Shown: positions 1 through 5,084, numbered from the stretch's first letter. The stretch: 6,812 bases of DNA from Candidatus Yonathbacteria bacterium RIFOXYC2_FULL_47_9 (GCA_001825115.1 MHUY01000024.1:147-6958), one strand, 5' to 3'. Notes: generated from the sequence alone by a model not told the origin. Program-made: numbers and translations.

Positions 1-56
1 TCAACGACTTTGGCGGACTCTATGGCGCCCTCGCCTACGCAAGAAAACATTACTAA
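1..56 (+). CDS. C-terminal end of an unidentified protein (partial)
   Basis: Reading from base 3 gives NDFGGLYGALAYARKHY followed by TAA at 54-56; the other two forward frames run on through the terminator hairpin and look non-coding. The stop lies 14 bases before a strong terminator stem, which is what a real gene end looks like. The pattern with a small-residue-rich GGLYGALAYA helix close to the C-terminus is reminiscent of ROK-type sugar kinases and other actin-fold ATPases, but 17 residues are far too few to name a family. The rest of the gene lies outside the window. Confidence 0.6.
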   Translation, partial: NDFGGLYGALAYARKHY

Positions 57-70
57 AAATTGGAATAGAA

Positions 71-100
71 AAAAGCCCCGTACATACGTACGGGGCTTTT
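71..100. terminator. Bidirectional intrinsic terminator
   Basis: A perfect 13-bp stem (AAAAGCCCCGTAC paired with GTACGGGGCTTTT) closes a four-base ATAC loop. The GC core is flanked by an A run on the left and a T run on the right, so the transcript ends in U residues in either direction. It sits 14 bases after the stop of the partial plus-strand gene and 9 bases after the dfrA stop on the minus strand, so one element serves both converging genes. Confidence 0.93.
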
Positions 101-109
101 ACATAGTGG

Positions 110-634
110 TTATGAAATATAATGCTGCTTTTCCTTCCGCACAAATTTACAGAAAGCTAAAGCATAGGGGTTTGCCTTTTCGGTATTAAACCTCATATAT
201 TCCTTGTACCACCCGCTCTCTGAGATTGAAGGGAAATAGGTGTCTCCTTTGAATTCACCCATCACGAGGGTTAAAAAAATGTTTTCAGCGTACGGCATGA
301 ACAGTCGATAAATCTCTGCTCCACCGATCACAAAAACATCTTCAACTTTTGCAATCTCAAGAATGCTATCAATATTCTCAAAGATGATCACCGGGCCCTT
401 GTTGGTTTTTACCGACGAGGCGTTGCGCGTGATGACGATGTTCTCGCGCCCAGGAAGTGGTTTGTATTCTTCCGGTAATGATTCCCATGTCTTTCGACCC
501 ATTACAACAGGGTGGCCCATCGTAATGTCTCGAAAATGCTTCATGTCCTTGGGGATTCTTCCCCAAGGGAGGTCGCCGTTTGCGCCAATGACATGATTAC
601 CCATTCCTGCTGCAACGATAATATTAAGTGACAT
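110..634 (-). CDS. dfrA: Dihydrofolate reductase
   Basis: The enzyme reduces dihydrofolate to tetrahydrofolate with NADPH in the cytoplasm, keeping thymidylate and one-carbon metabolism running. The 174-residue protein has the usual single-domain DHFR length and motif order: N-terminal strand LNIIVAAG, the Met20-type loop with the conserved LPW (22-24), the acidic active-site residue in IPKDMKHF (Asp30, equivalent to Asp27 of E. coli), the NADPH-binding stretch VVMGRKTWESLP (43-54), PLPGRENIVITR (59-70), then VIGGAEIYRLFMPYAENIFLT (around 102-122) and GDTYFP (130-135). The ATG start is fixed by AAGGAG at 641-646 with a six-base gap and by the start of homology. It is divergent from tgt and ends at the bidirectional terminator. 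No thymidylate synthase gene is visible here. The symbol could equally be folA; the family assignment is secure. Confidence 0.97.
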   Translation of the reverse strand: MSLNIIVAAGMGNHVIGANGDLPWGRIPKDMKHFRDITMGHPVVMGRKTWESLPEEYKPLPGRENIVITRNASSVKTNKGPVIIFENIDSILEIAKVEDVFVIGGAEIYRLFMPYAENIFLTLVMGEFKGDTYFPSISESGWYKEYMRFNTEKANPYALAFCKFVRKEKQHYIS

Positions 635-683
635 CCTGCTCTCCTTGTGTAGATGATGACATTAACAATGTTTTTCTGGCGTC

Positions 684-712
684 AGCTTATCAGCGTTTAC
701 GAAGTGCGTCAA
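684..712 (-). promoter_or_regulatory. Putative dfrA promoter
   Basis: On the minus strand TTGACG (707-712) is followed after 17 bases by TAAGCT (684-689), with TGA directly before it forming an extended -10. The -35 matches five of six consensus bases; the -10 matches only three. The predicted RNA begins near 677, giving a leader of about 43 bases that carries the AAGGAG site. The -35 lies inside the spacer of the proposed tgt promoter on the opposite strand. Inferred from motif matching only. Confidence 0.45.
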
Positions 713-724
713 GAATGCTAGAGT
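696..724 (+). promoter_or_regulatory. Putative tgt promoter, leaderless type
   Basis: TTTACG (696-701), 17 bases, then TAGAGT (719-724), preceded by TGC as an extended -10. Each hexamer matches four of six consensus bases. Only eight bases separate the -10 from the tgt ATG at 733, so transcription would begin at or within a few bases of the start codon. No Shine-Dalgarno sequence lies before that ATG, which fits a leaderless message. An alternative, TTAACA at 662-667 with GCTTAT at 685-690, would give a normal short leader. Confidence 0.45.
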
Positions 725-732
725 GTGTTTCA

Positions 733-1941
733 ATGAAGCCCATAAAATTTAACATCGAGCACAAATTACTCGGAACACTTGGCCGTGCAGGAACTATCAC
801 CACACCGAACGGTACGATACAGACGCCTGCGTTTGTGACCGTGGGAACCAAGGCGACCGTCAAAGCACTTACCACCGAACAAGTGCGTGATTTGGGTGCA
901 CAAGTTGTCCTCGCCAACACCTACCATCTCTACCTCGAGCCCGGCGATGAAATCGTGCGTGATGCAGGCGGTTTTGCAAAATTCATGAATTGGTCAGGAC
1001 CTACCATGACGGACTCAGGCGGGTTTCAGGTATTTTCTCTCGGTGCGGCGTTTGGTACCAAAGTGGGGAAGCTCGCAAAAGTGGGGGAGGTAATCGTTGG
1101 TGAAGAAATCGACAAAGGGGATCAGGCTGGCAAGCTCGCAAAAATAGACGAGGATGGCGTCACCTTTAAATCATACCGAGACGGCAGTGAACATCGCTTT
1201 ACACCAGAGCGCTCTATGGAGATACAGCATAACCTTGGTGCTGACATGATCTTTGCATTTGACGAATGTACCTCGCCCGCTGCCCCTTATGAATACCAGC
1301 GCGAAGCAATGGACCGTACGCACCGATGGGCAAAGCGTAGTCTCGACGCACACAAGGCAAACAAAGAGGCAAGTGCAAAACAAGGACTCTTGGGTGTTGT
1401 GCAGGGTGGGCGCCACCGCGAGCTACGCGAAGAGAGTGCTCGTGTTTTAGGTGCGATGGACTTTGACGGCTATGGCATTGGCGGATCTTTTGATAAAGAC
1501 GATATGTACGCGGCGGTCGGCTGGGTTAATGCCATTCTCCCTGAGGACAAACCCCGCCACCTCCTCGGTATCGGCGAACCTGTTGACCTCTTTGGTGCAG
1601 TCGAGAACGGTTGCGACCTCTTTGACTGCGTAGCACCAACTCGTACAGGGCGAAACGGCACCCTGCACACAAACGACGGCAAGATCAATCTCTTGAACGC
1701 ACGTTTTGTGCGTGACTTTACCCCTGTTGATGCCGAGTGTGATTGTTATACCTGCAAAAACTATACGCGTGCTTATCTCGCGCATCTATTTCGGTCTGAC
1801 GAAATGCTCGCTGCAACACTCGCTTCGATCCACAACCTGCGCTTCCTTGTTGCCCTCGTAGAAAAAATGCGTGAATCAATCATCGACGGGTCATTTAATA
1901 CGCTCAAGACCTCATTCATTGCACGGTATTATAAGAAATAA
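733..1941 (+). CDS. tgt: Queuine/preQ1 tRNA-guanine transglycosylase, CPR-type variant
   Basis: Tgt swaps guanine at wobble position 34 of GUN-anticodon tRNAs for a 7-deazaguanine base (preQ1 in most bacteria, queuine in salvaging organisms). The 402-residue protein is slightly longer than the usual 370-390. Visible motifs: TDSGGFQV with Asp94 (substrate pocket), FDECT (Asp177), VVQGG (Gln224), DGYGIGG (245-251), the nucleophile in DLFDCVAPTRTGRNG (Asp298), and the zinc site CDCYTC plus His367 (Cys336, Cys338, Cys341, His367), with the same 31-residue span from first Cys to His as I recall for the Zymomonas enzyme. Two oddities: the loop after GlyGly reads SFDKDDMY instead of the usual LAVGE type, and roughly 29 extra residues follow DSGGFQVFSLG. 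ATG 733 is chosen because homology begins at KFNIEH; an in-frame ATG at 628 would overlap the dfrA start. Substrate preference cannot be told from sequence. Confidence 0.95.
   Translation: MKPIKFNIEHKLLGTLGRAGTITTPNGTIQTPAFVTVGTKATVKALTTEQVRDLGAQVVLANTYHLYLEPGDEIVRDAGGFAKFMNWSGPTMTDSGGFQVFSLGAAFGTKVGKLAKVGEVIVGEEIDKGDQAGKLAKIDEDGVTFKSYRDGSEHRFTPERSMEIQHNLGADMIFAFDECTSPAAPYEYQREAMDRTHRWAKRSLDAHKANKEASAKQGLLGVVQGGRHRELREESARVLGAMDFDGYGIGGSFDKDDMYAAVGWVNAILPEDKPRHLLGIGEPVDLFGAVENGCDLFDCVAPTRTGRNGTLHTNDGKINLLNARFVRDFTPVDAECDCYTCKNYTRAYLAHLFRSDEMLAATLASIHNLRFLVALVEKMRESIIDGSFNTLKTSFIARYYKK
1069..1149 (+). repeat. In-frame near-duplication inside tgt
   Basis: The 12-base string AAGCTCGCAAAA occurs at 1069-1080 and again at 1132-1143, exactly 63 bases (21 codons) apart and in the same frame. 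It encodes KLAK twice: KLAKVGEV (residues 113-120) and KLAKIDED (134-141). The second copy aligns with the KLRKV-T-EDGV stretch of ordinary Tgt, so the first copy and the residues after it are the extra material. The copies diverge after the shared 12 bases. Confidence 0.6.
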
Positions 1942-1946
1942 AGGAT

Positions 1947-1967
1947 CCTCGGGGCAAAGCCCCGAGG
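1947..1967. terminator. GC-rich hairpin after tgt, possible terminator
   Basis: A 9-bp perfect stem, CCTCGGGGC with GCCCCGAGG, closes an AAA triloop five bases after the tgt stop. Position and stability suggest the tgt terminator, but no T run follows on the plus strand. On the minus strand the following bases (ATCCTTTATTTC) are moderately T-rich, so it might also act as a backup stop for transcription from the right. Confidence 0.5.
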
Positions 1968-1986
1968 TATCATAGGAGCTCGCTTT

Positions 1987-2013
1987 TCATTCACCAGAAT
2001 GACCTAAGGGTCG
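1987..2013. repeat. Hairpin-forming direct repeat, copy 1
   Basis: This 27-base copy matches the copy at 2060-2087 at 25 of 28 aligned positions. It contains TCATTC-ACCA-GAATGA, a 6-bp stem with a tetraloop, running directly into GACC-TAAG-GGTC, a second small stem. Outside it, GCTCG at 1978-1982 can pair with CGAGC at 2012-2016, which would close the two small stems into one branched fold. A further small stem, ACGCC with GGCGT, follows at 2022-2037. Function unknown. Confidence 0.6.
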
Positions 2014-2059
2014 AGCACGATACGCCCCAAGAGGCGTTGTACTTACCTATATTAGCTCC

Positions 2060-2087
2060 TCATTCAGCAGAATGACCTACTGGGTCG
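2060..2087. repeat. Hairpin-forming direct repeat, copy 2
   Basis: Second copy, 73 bases downstream of the first. The stem arms TCATTC and GAATGA are kept while the loop changes from ACCA to AGCA, and GACC with GGTC are kept with a loop of TACTG instead of TAAG. Differences fall only in loops, which suggests the folded form matters. Both copies are preceded by a GCTC sequence. Together with the neighbouring hairpins this fills the gene-free interval 1942-2178, in which I see no convincing reading frame. Confidence 0.6.
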
Positions 2088-2092
2088 GCTCG

Positions 2093-2120
2093 GAAATAAG
2101 AAAGATTACTTTCTTATTTC
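2093..2120. repeat. Perfect 12-bp AT-rich inverted repeat
   Basis: GAAATAAGAAAG and CTTTCTTATTTC flank a four-base ATTA loop with no mismatch. It starts a few bases after the second direct-repeat copy. On the plus strand it is followed by GCTCGCTC rather than a T run, so it is not a classic intrinsic terminator, though its T-rich right arm could contribute to stopping RNA polymerase coming from tgt. Confidence 0.7.
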
Positions 2121-2140
2121 GCTCGCTCTACGTCACTAAT

Positions 2141-2171
2141 AAAAAAAGCCGGCAATCATTGACTGCCGGCT
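2141..2171 (-). terminator. Intrinsic terminator of the minus-strand small-gene operon
   Basis: AGCCGGCA (2147-2154) pairs with TGCCGGCT (2164-2171), an 8-bp stem over a nine-base loop in which two further pairs are possible. On the minus strand it is followed directly by seven T residues. It begins eight bases after the stop of the 91-residue gene, exactly where its terminator should be. Confidence 0.9.
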
Positions 2172-2178
2172 GAAACCT

Positions 2179-2454
2179 TTATTGAGTAAGGTTAATGAGT
2201 ATTTCCTTAAGTTTTTCGTATTGAAGAGGTGCATAGCATGGTAACGTCAATGCCTTTTCAAGCATCTTAATTTCAGCATTGAGCCCTATGGTTACCGTAA
2301 TGTCTTCGGCTTCAAAACGTACCGTAACGATACCCTTTCCTTCTCTGAACCAAAGGCAGAACTCCTCAATGTTTGCACTTGAGATACTGCTAAAATGTTT
2401 TCTGAGAGGAGCAATCACCATCAAGGTTCCTCTCTTTTCGCATTCTTTACACAT
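2179..2454 (-). CDS. Unrecognised 91-residue protein, second gene of small operon
   Basis: I do not recognise the family. The protein starts with MCKECEKRGT, whose CxxC could be half of a zinc site, though the only other cysteines (Cys33 and Cys73) are isolated. The middle, FREGKGIVTVRFEAEDITVTIGLNA (about 37-60), looks like two beta strands in a small alpha/beta fold, followed by a helix (EIKMLEKAL) and a C-terminal helix (YEKLKEILINL). There is no signal peptide or membrane segment, so it is probably cytoplasmic. ATG 2454 is chosen because AAAGGAGG lies six bases upstream; a longer frame from TTG at 2475 would start inside that site. It follows the 53-residue membrane peptide by 24 bases and shares its promoter and terminator, so the two may act together. 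Function unknown. Confidence 0.8.
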   Translation of the reverse strand: MCKECEKRGTLMVIAPLRKHFSSISSANIEEFCLWFREGKGIVTVRFEAEDITVTIGLNAEIKMLEKALTLPCYAPLQYEKLKEILINLTQ

Positions 2455-2460
2455 GGTGAC

Positions 2461-2468
2461 CCTCCTTT
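2461..2468 (-). promoter_or_regulatory. Ribosome binding site that fixes the 91-residue gene start
   Basis: AAAGGAGG on the minus strand, six bases before ATG 2454. It excludes the in-frame TTG at 2475 as the start and lies within the 24-base gap between the two operon genes. Confidence 0.85.
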
Positions 2469-2478
2469 CTTTCAAAAT

Positions 2479-2640
2479 TTAGAACAACGAGAAATGCATC
2501 GCCAGACTACCGCAAAAGAAGGAGACACTACACAGGACTCCAATTCTAAATGCAGTAGGCTTCTGTTCCACGTTGATTACTGAAGCAATAGCCGAAGTAG
2601 CAAGCCCCGACAGAAAAAGCCAAGCTAAATAGTTAAACAT
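2479..2640 (-). CDS. Unrecognised 53-residue membrane peptide, two predicted helices
   Basis: The peptide is almost entirely hydrophobic: a first membrane helix at about residues 4-22 (YLAWLFLSGLATSAIASVI), a short polar turn NVEQKPTAFR (23-32) and a second helix at about 33-50 with two cysteines. The positive charges lie in the turn, which by the positive-inside rule suggests both ends face outward; this is inference. The start at ATG 2640 is set by AGGAGG (2645-2650); an upstream in-frame ATG at 2685 would put this site inside the coding region. It is the first gene of the minus-strand operon and lies divergent to uvrB, whose start region contains its promoter. It could be a small membrane-stress peptide, an accessory of the 91-residue protein or a toxin-like peptide; nothing in the sequence decides between these. 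Confidence 0.75.
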   Translation of the reverse strand: MFNYLAWLFLSGLATSAIASVINVEQKPTAFRIGVLCSVSFFCGSLAMHFSLF

Positions 2641-2675
2641 GACACCTCCTAAAAAATAAAGAACAACCCTTACGC

Positions 2676-2703
2676 AAAATACCATTTTATGCTACATTGT
2701 CAA
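2676..2703 (-). promoter_or_regulatory. Promoter of the small minus-strand operon
   Basis: On the minus strand a perfect TTGACA (2698-2703) is followed after 16 bases by TATTTT (2676-2681), preceded by TGG as an extended -10. The start of RNA would be near 2669, giving a leader of about 29 bases ending in AGGAGG and the ATG. The -35 box ends only two bases before the uvrB ATG on the other strand. Confidence 0.7.
2690..2698 (+). promoter_or_regulatory. Putative uvrB extended -10, leaderless type
   Basis: TGC followed by TACATT (2693-2698), four of six matches, with no good -35 (TTACGC at the 17-base spacing). The surrounding TATGCTACATT closely resembles TATGCTATAAT of the strong promoter at 4783-4793. 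Only seven bases separate it from ATG 2706, and no Shine-Dalgarno site is present, so the message would start at or next to the ATG. Confidence 0.4.
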
Positions 2704-2705
2704 CT

Positions 2706-4760
2706 ATGTCAGTATTCAATCTCAAATCAGAGTGGCCACCAGCAGGGGATCAACCCAAAGCTATTAAAAAGCTTTTGGACGGCTTGGGGAAGGGCTACGA
2801 CCGCCAGACCCTCCTTGGTGTTACCGGTTCAGGTAAAACTTTTACCGCTGCTAACGTGATCGCTGCAGTCGGCAAGCCGACGCTCGTCATCGCCCACAAT
2901 AAAACCCTCGCGGCTCAACTTGCACAAGAGTACAAGGAGTTTTTCCCTAACAATGCGGTTCATTATTTCGTCTCATACTACGACTACTATCAGCCGGAGG
3001 CGTACATGCCCGTAACCGATACCTACATCGAAAAGGACGCGCAAATCAACGACGAGATCGACCGTTTGCGTCATGCATCAACTCAAGCACTCCTTACACG
3101 CAAAGACGTCATCATTGTTGCATCGGTATCATGTATTTACGGCTTGGGTTCGCCGGCGGAATATGAAAAGGAAAACTTGAAGCTTGCGGCAGGGCAAAAG
3201 ATCGACCGCAAAGAGTTGATGAAGAAACTCATCGCTATACACTTTGAGCGCACCAATGCAGACCTGACTCCTGGAACATTTCGTTCTATCGGTTCGCTCC
3301 TTGAGATCATGCCTGTATCAGAAAAAATGATATGGAGTATCACCCTTGGTGTCGACGATATCGTCTCTATTCAAAAAGTAGATCCCGTCTCACAACGCAT
3401 CGTAGGCGATGAAACTAATATTTTTGTTTTTCCTGCCAAACATTTTATAACCAACAAAGCCGAGAAGGAGCGCGCCGTAAAAGCAATCAAGGCCGAGCTC
3501 GCAACTCAGCTCAAAAAATTTGAAAAAGAAGGAAAGCTCCTCGAGGCCGAGCGCATCAAGCGCCGCACGACCTACGACCTCGCCATGATTCGCGAAATGG
3601 GCTACTGCAACGGTATTGAGAACTATTCGCGCCACATGTCGGGCCGCGCGGCAGGCTCGGCTCCGGATACGCTCCTTTCGTATTTCCCTCGCACCAAAGA
3701 CGGAAGTCCTGATTTTCTCACCATCATCGATGAGTCCCATGTGACGATTCCGCAGATTGGCGGTATGTATGCGGGTGACCAGTCTCGCAAGAAAACACTT
3801 GTTGAGTTCGGCTTCCGCCTACCGAGCGCACAAGACAACCGCCCGCTTCGCTTTGAAGAGTTTAACGAGCGCGTAGGACAGGTCATCTATACTTCGGCAA
3901 CTCCTGCTAACCATGAGCGCGAAACCAGTAAGCAAGTGGTGGAGCAAATCATTCGCCCCACCGGACTCATCGACCCAGAAATATCCATCCGACCTATCCA
4001 AGAAAGCGGGAAATATCTAGGGCAAATTCAAGACTTCATTTCAGAGTCAAAAAAGGCAGTTAAAAAAGGAGGTCGTGTTATCGCGACTACCCTCACCAAA
4101 AAAATGGCGGAGGATCTTTCGGAGTACCTGAAAGGGGAGGGAATTAAGGCGGAATATTTACACAGCGATATAAAGACCATTGAGCGCATTCAGATCCTTA
4201 CAGAATTTCGTAAGGGAACGTTTGATTGTCTCGTGGGAGTCAACCTTCTTCGCGAAGGGCTCGATCTCCCCGAAGTAACCCTTATCGGTATTCTCGACGC
4301 CGACAAAGAGGGTTTCCTTCGCTCTGAAACTGCACTCATTCAGATCATTGGTCGTGCTGCGCGCAATGTGCTCGGTCGCGTAATACTCTATGCGGACAAC
4401 CTCACGGGCTCTATTGAGCGTGCAGTAGGAGAGACCAATCGTCGTCGTACGATTCAAACCGCATACAACACGAAACACGGTATTACTCCGCAGACTATTA
4501 TCAAAAAGATTCAGGATATCACGGAACATCTCGAGACCGATCATATGAAAGCAGTGAAAATGAACCTCGATATCGATACAGAAATATTTGCCAAGGATCC
4601 ACAGAAGCTCATCAAGCTCAAGGAAGAGGAAATGTCCGACGCCGTTAAAGACCTTGATTTTGAAACTGCGGCCATCCTCCGCGATGAGATCGTCTCCCTC
4701 CAGGAAAAGCTTGGTATCGCTCCCGTAAAAAAGAAGTCCACAACCCGTAAGAAAAGGTAG
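2706..4760 (+). CDS. uvrB: Excinuclease ABC subunit UvrB
   Basis: UvrB is loaded by UvrA onto damaged DNA, verifies the lesion and recruits the UvrC nuclease. The 684-residue protein is close to the E. coli length of 673 and complete. Motifs: Walker A GVTGSGKT (38-45, Lys44), the tyrosine-rich beta-hairpin YYDYYQPEAYMP (91-102) that inserts between DNA strands, the UvrA-contact domain around 155-250, DESH helicase motif (342-345), SATP (397-400), NLLREGLDLPE (513-523), motif VI QIIGRAARN (546-554), and a C-terminal UVR helix pair (about 636-670) used for UvrA/UvrC contact, followed by a basic tail KKKSTTRKKR. ATG 2706 is chosen because the family N-terminus starts there; an upstream TTG at 2697 adds three residues. 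In the contact domain GTFR is followed by SIGS rather than the usual VRGD/VRGE. Expression is likely from a leaderless promoter overlapping that of the divergent operon. uvrA lies downstream. Confidence 0.98.
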   Translation: MSVFNLKSEWPPAGDQPKAIKKLLDGLGKGYDRQTLLGVTGSGKTFTAANVIAAVGKPTLVIAHNKTLAAQLAQEYKEFFPNNAVHYFVSYYDYYQPEAYMPVTDTYIEKDAQINDEIDRLRHASTQALLTRKDVIIVASVSCIYGLGSPAEYEKENLKLAAGQKIDRKELMKKLIAIHFERTNADLTPGTFRSIGSLLEIMPVSEKMIWSITLGVDDIVSIQKVDPVSQRIVGDETNIFVFPAKHFITNKAEKERAVKAIKAELATQLKKFEKEGKLLEAERIKRRTTYDLAMIREMGYCNGIENYSRHMSGRAAGSAPDTLLSYFPRTKDGSPDFLTIIDESHVTIPQIGGMYAGDQSRKKTLVEFGFRLPSAQDNRPLRFEEFNERVGQVIYTSATPANHERETSKQVVEQIIRPTGLIDPEISIRPIQESGKYLGQIQDFISESKKAVKKGGRVIATTLTKKMAEDLSEYLKGEGIKAEYLHSDIKTIERIQILTEFRKGTFDCLVGVNLLREGLDLPEVTLIGILDADKEGFLRSETALIQIIGRAARNVLGRVILYADNLTGSIERAVGETNRRRTIQTAYNTKHGITPQTIIKKIQDITEHLETDHMKAVKMNLDIDTEIFAKDPQKLIKLKEEEMSDAVKDLDFETAAILRDEIVSLQEKLGIAPVKKKSTTRKKR

Positions 4761-4765
4761 GGGGC

Positions 4766-4793
4766 TTGCATTTTCTGTAAAGTATGCTATAAT
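4766..4793 (+). promoter_or_regulatory. Strong promoter of the 56-residue gene
   Basis: TTGCAT (4766-4771), 16-base spacer, perfect TATAAT (4788-4793), with TGC just before it as an extended -10. It begins five bases after the uvrB stop. RNA would start near 4800, giving a leader of about 29 bases with GGGAGG five bases before the ATG. This is the best-matching promoter in the window, so the small gene can be expressed independently of uvrB and probably at a higher level. Confidence 0.8.
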
Positions 4794-4828
4794 ATTAAAA
4801 GTTCTTCAACAGCCCTAGGGAGGGAAAG

Positions 4829-4999
4829 ATGGCTCAAAACCATGACGGAAAAAAAAGTAAAGTAATCTTTTTGGTCCTTTGTTTCATGCTGACAGGATAT
4901 GGAGGCTACAAGATCCTGCTCACCGCAAAAGAAACGGTGGAAAACGCAAAAAATACGACGGCAACCAAGATCGAACGCGCTCTCAAGGGAGCCGAATAA
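4829..4999 (+). CDS. Unrecognised 56-residue single-helix membrane protein between uvrB and uvrA
   Basis: The reading frame from ATG 4829 to TAA 4997-4999 gives a basic, polar N-terminus (MAQNHDGKKSK), one membrane helix at about residues 12-27 (VIFLVLCFMLTGYGGY) and a charged, helix-forming tail (LLTAKETVENAKNTTATKIERALKGAE). The lysines before the helix predict the N-terminus inside and the tail outside. Cys18 is not in a lipobox, so it is a membrane anchor rather than a lipoprotein signal. Coding status rests on a strong promoter, the GGGAGG site (4818-4823) at good spacing, an intact frame and a terminator 18 bases after the stop; these four fit one another closely. I do not recognise the family. 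It sits in the repair locus, but its own promoter and terminator make it a separate transcription unit, so no repair role should be assumed. Confidence 0.8.
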   Translation: MAQNHDGKKSKVIFLVLCFMLTGYGGYKILLTAKETVENAKNTTATKIERALKGAE

Positions 5000-5017
5000 G
5001 CAAAAATTAAAAAACTT

Positions 5018-5050
5018 AATACCCGCTCTCTAAAAAGAGTGGGTATTTTT
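5018..5050 (+). terminator. Intrinsic terminator after the 56-residue gene
   Basis: AATACCCGCTCT (5018-5029) pairs with AGAGTGGGTATT (5036-5047), 12 bp with one G-T pair, over a six-base loop; T residues continue to 5050 and then ATAT. It separates uvrB and the small gene from uvrA, so uvrA needs its own promoter. Confidence 0.92.
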
Positions 5051-5084
5051 ATATCACCCACACCGACCCAAGTAGCAGGACTGT

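Noticed and set aside
628..732. N-terminal extension of tgt from an upstream in-frame ATG
   Set aside because: It overlaps the first codons, ribosome binding site and promoter of divergent dfrA, has no resemblance to Tgt, and family homology begins just after ATG 733.
1987..2087. CRISPR array from the two direct repeats
   Set aside because: Only two copies, imperfect, with one 46-base spacer and no further unit or cas gene.
1942..2178. tRNA or known riboswitch in the gene-free interval
   Set aside because: No T-arm (GGTTCRA) or anticodon-arm pattern and no recognisable riboswitch core; the hairpins are better described as repeats and terminators.
2455..2475. TTG start for the 91-residue protein
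   Set aside because: It would begin upstream of and translate through the AAAGGAGG site; ATG 2454 lies at ideal spacing from that site.
2641..2685. Longer start (ATG 2685) for the 53-residue membrane peptide
   Set aside because: The extra codons cover the AGGAGG site, and the start would lie near or before the predicted RNA start with no ribosome binding site of its own.
2641..2708. SOS (LexA) operator at uvrB
   Set aside because: Neither CTGT-N8-ACAG nor GAAC-N4-GTTC type sites are present here, nor before uvrA or the 56-residue gene, so no SOS control is claimed.
3390..3740. Minus-strand open frame of 116 codons within uvrB
   Set aside because: It lies wholly antisense to conserved uvrB coding sequence, has no ribosome binding site I can see and its composition mirrors uvrB codons. 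The same applies to the antisense frame at 4158-4544.
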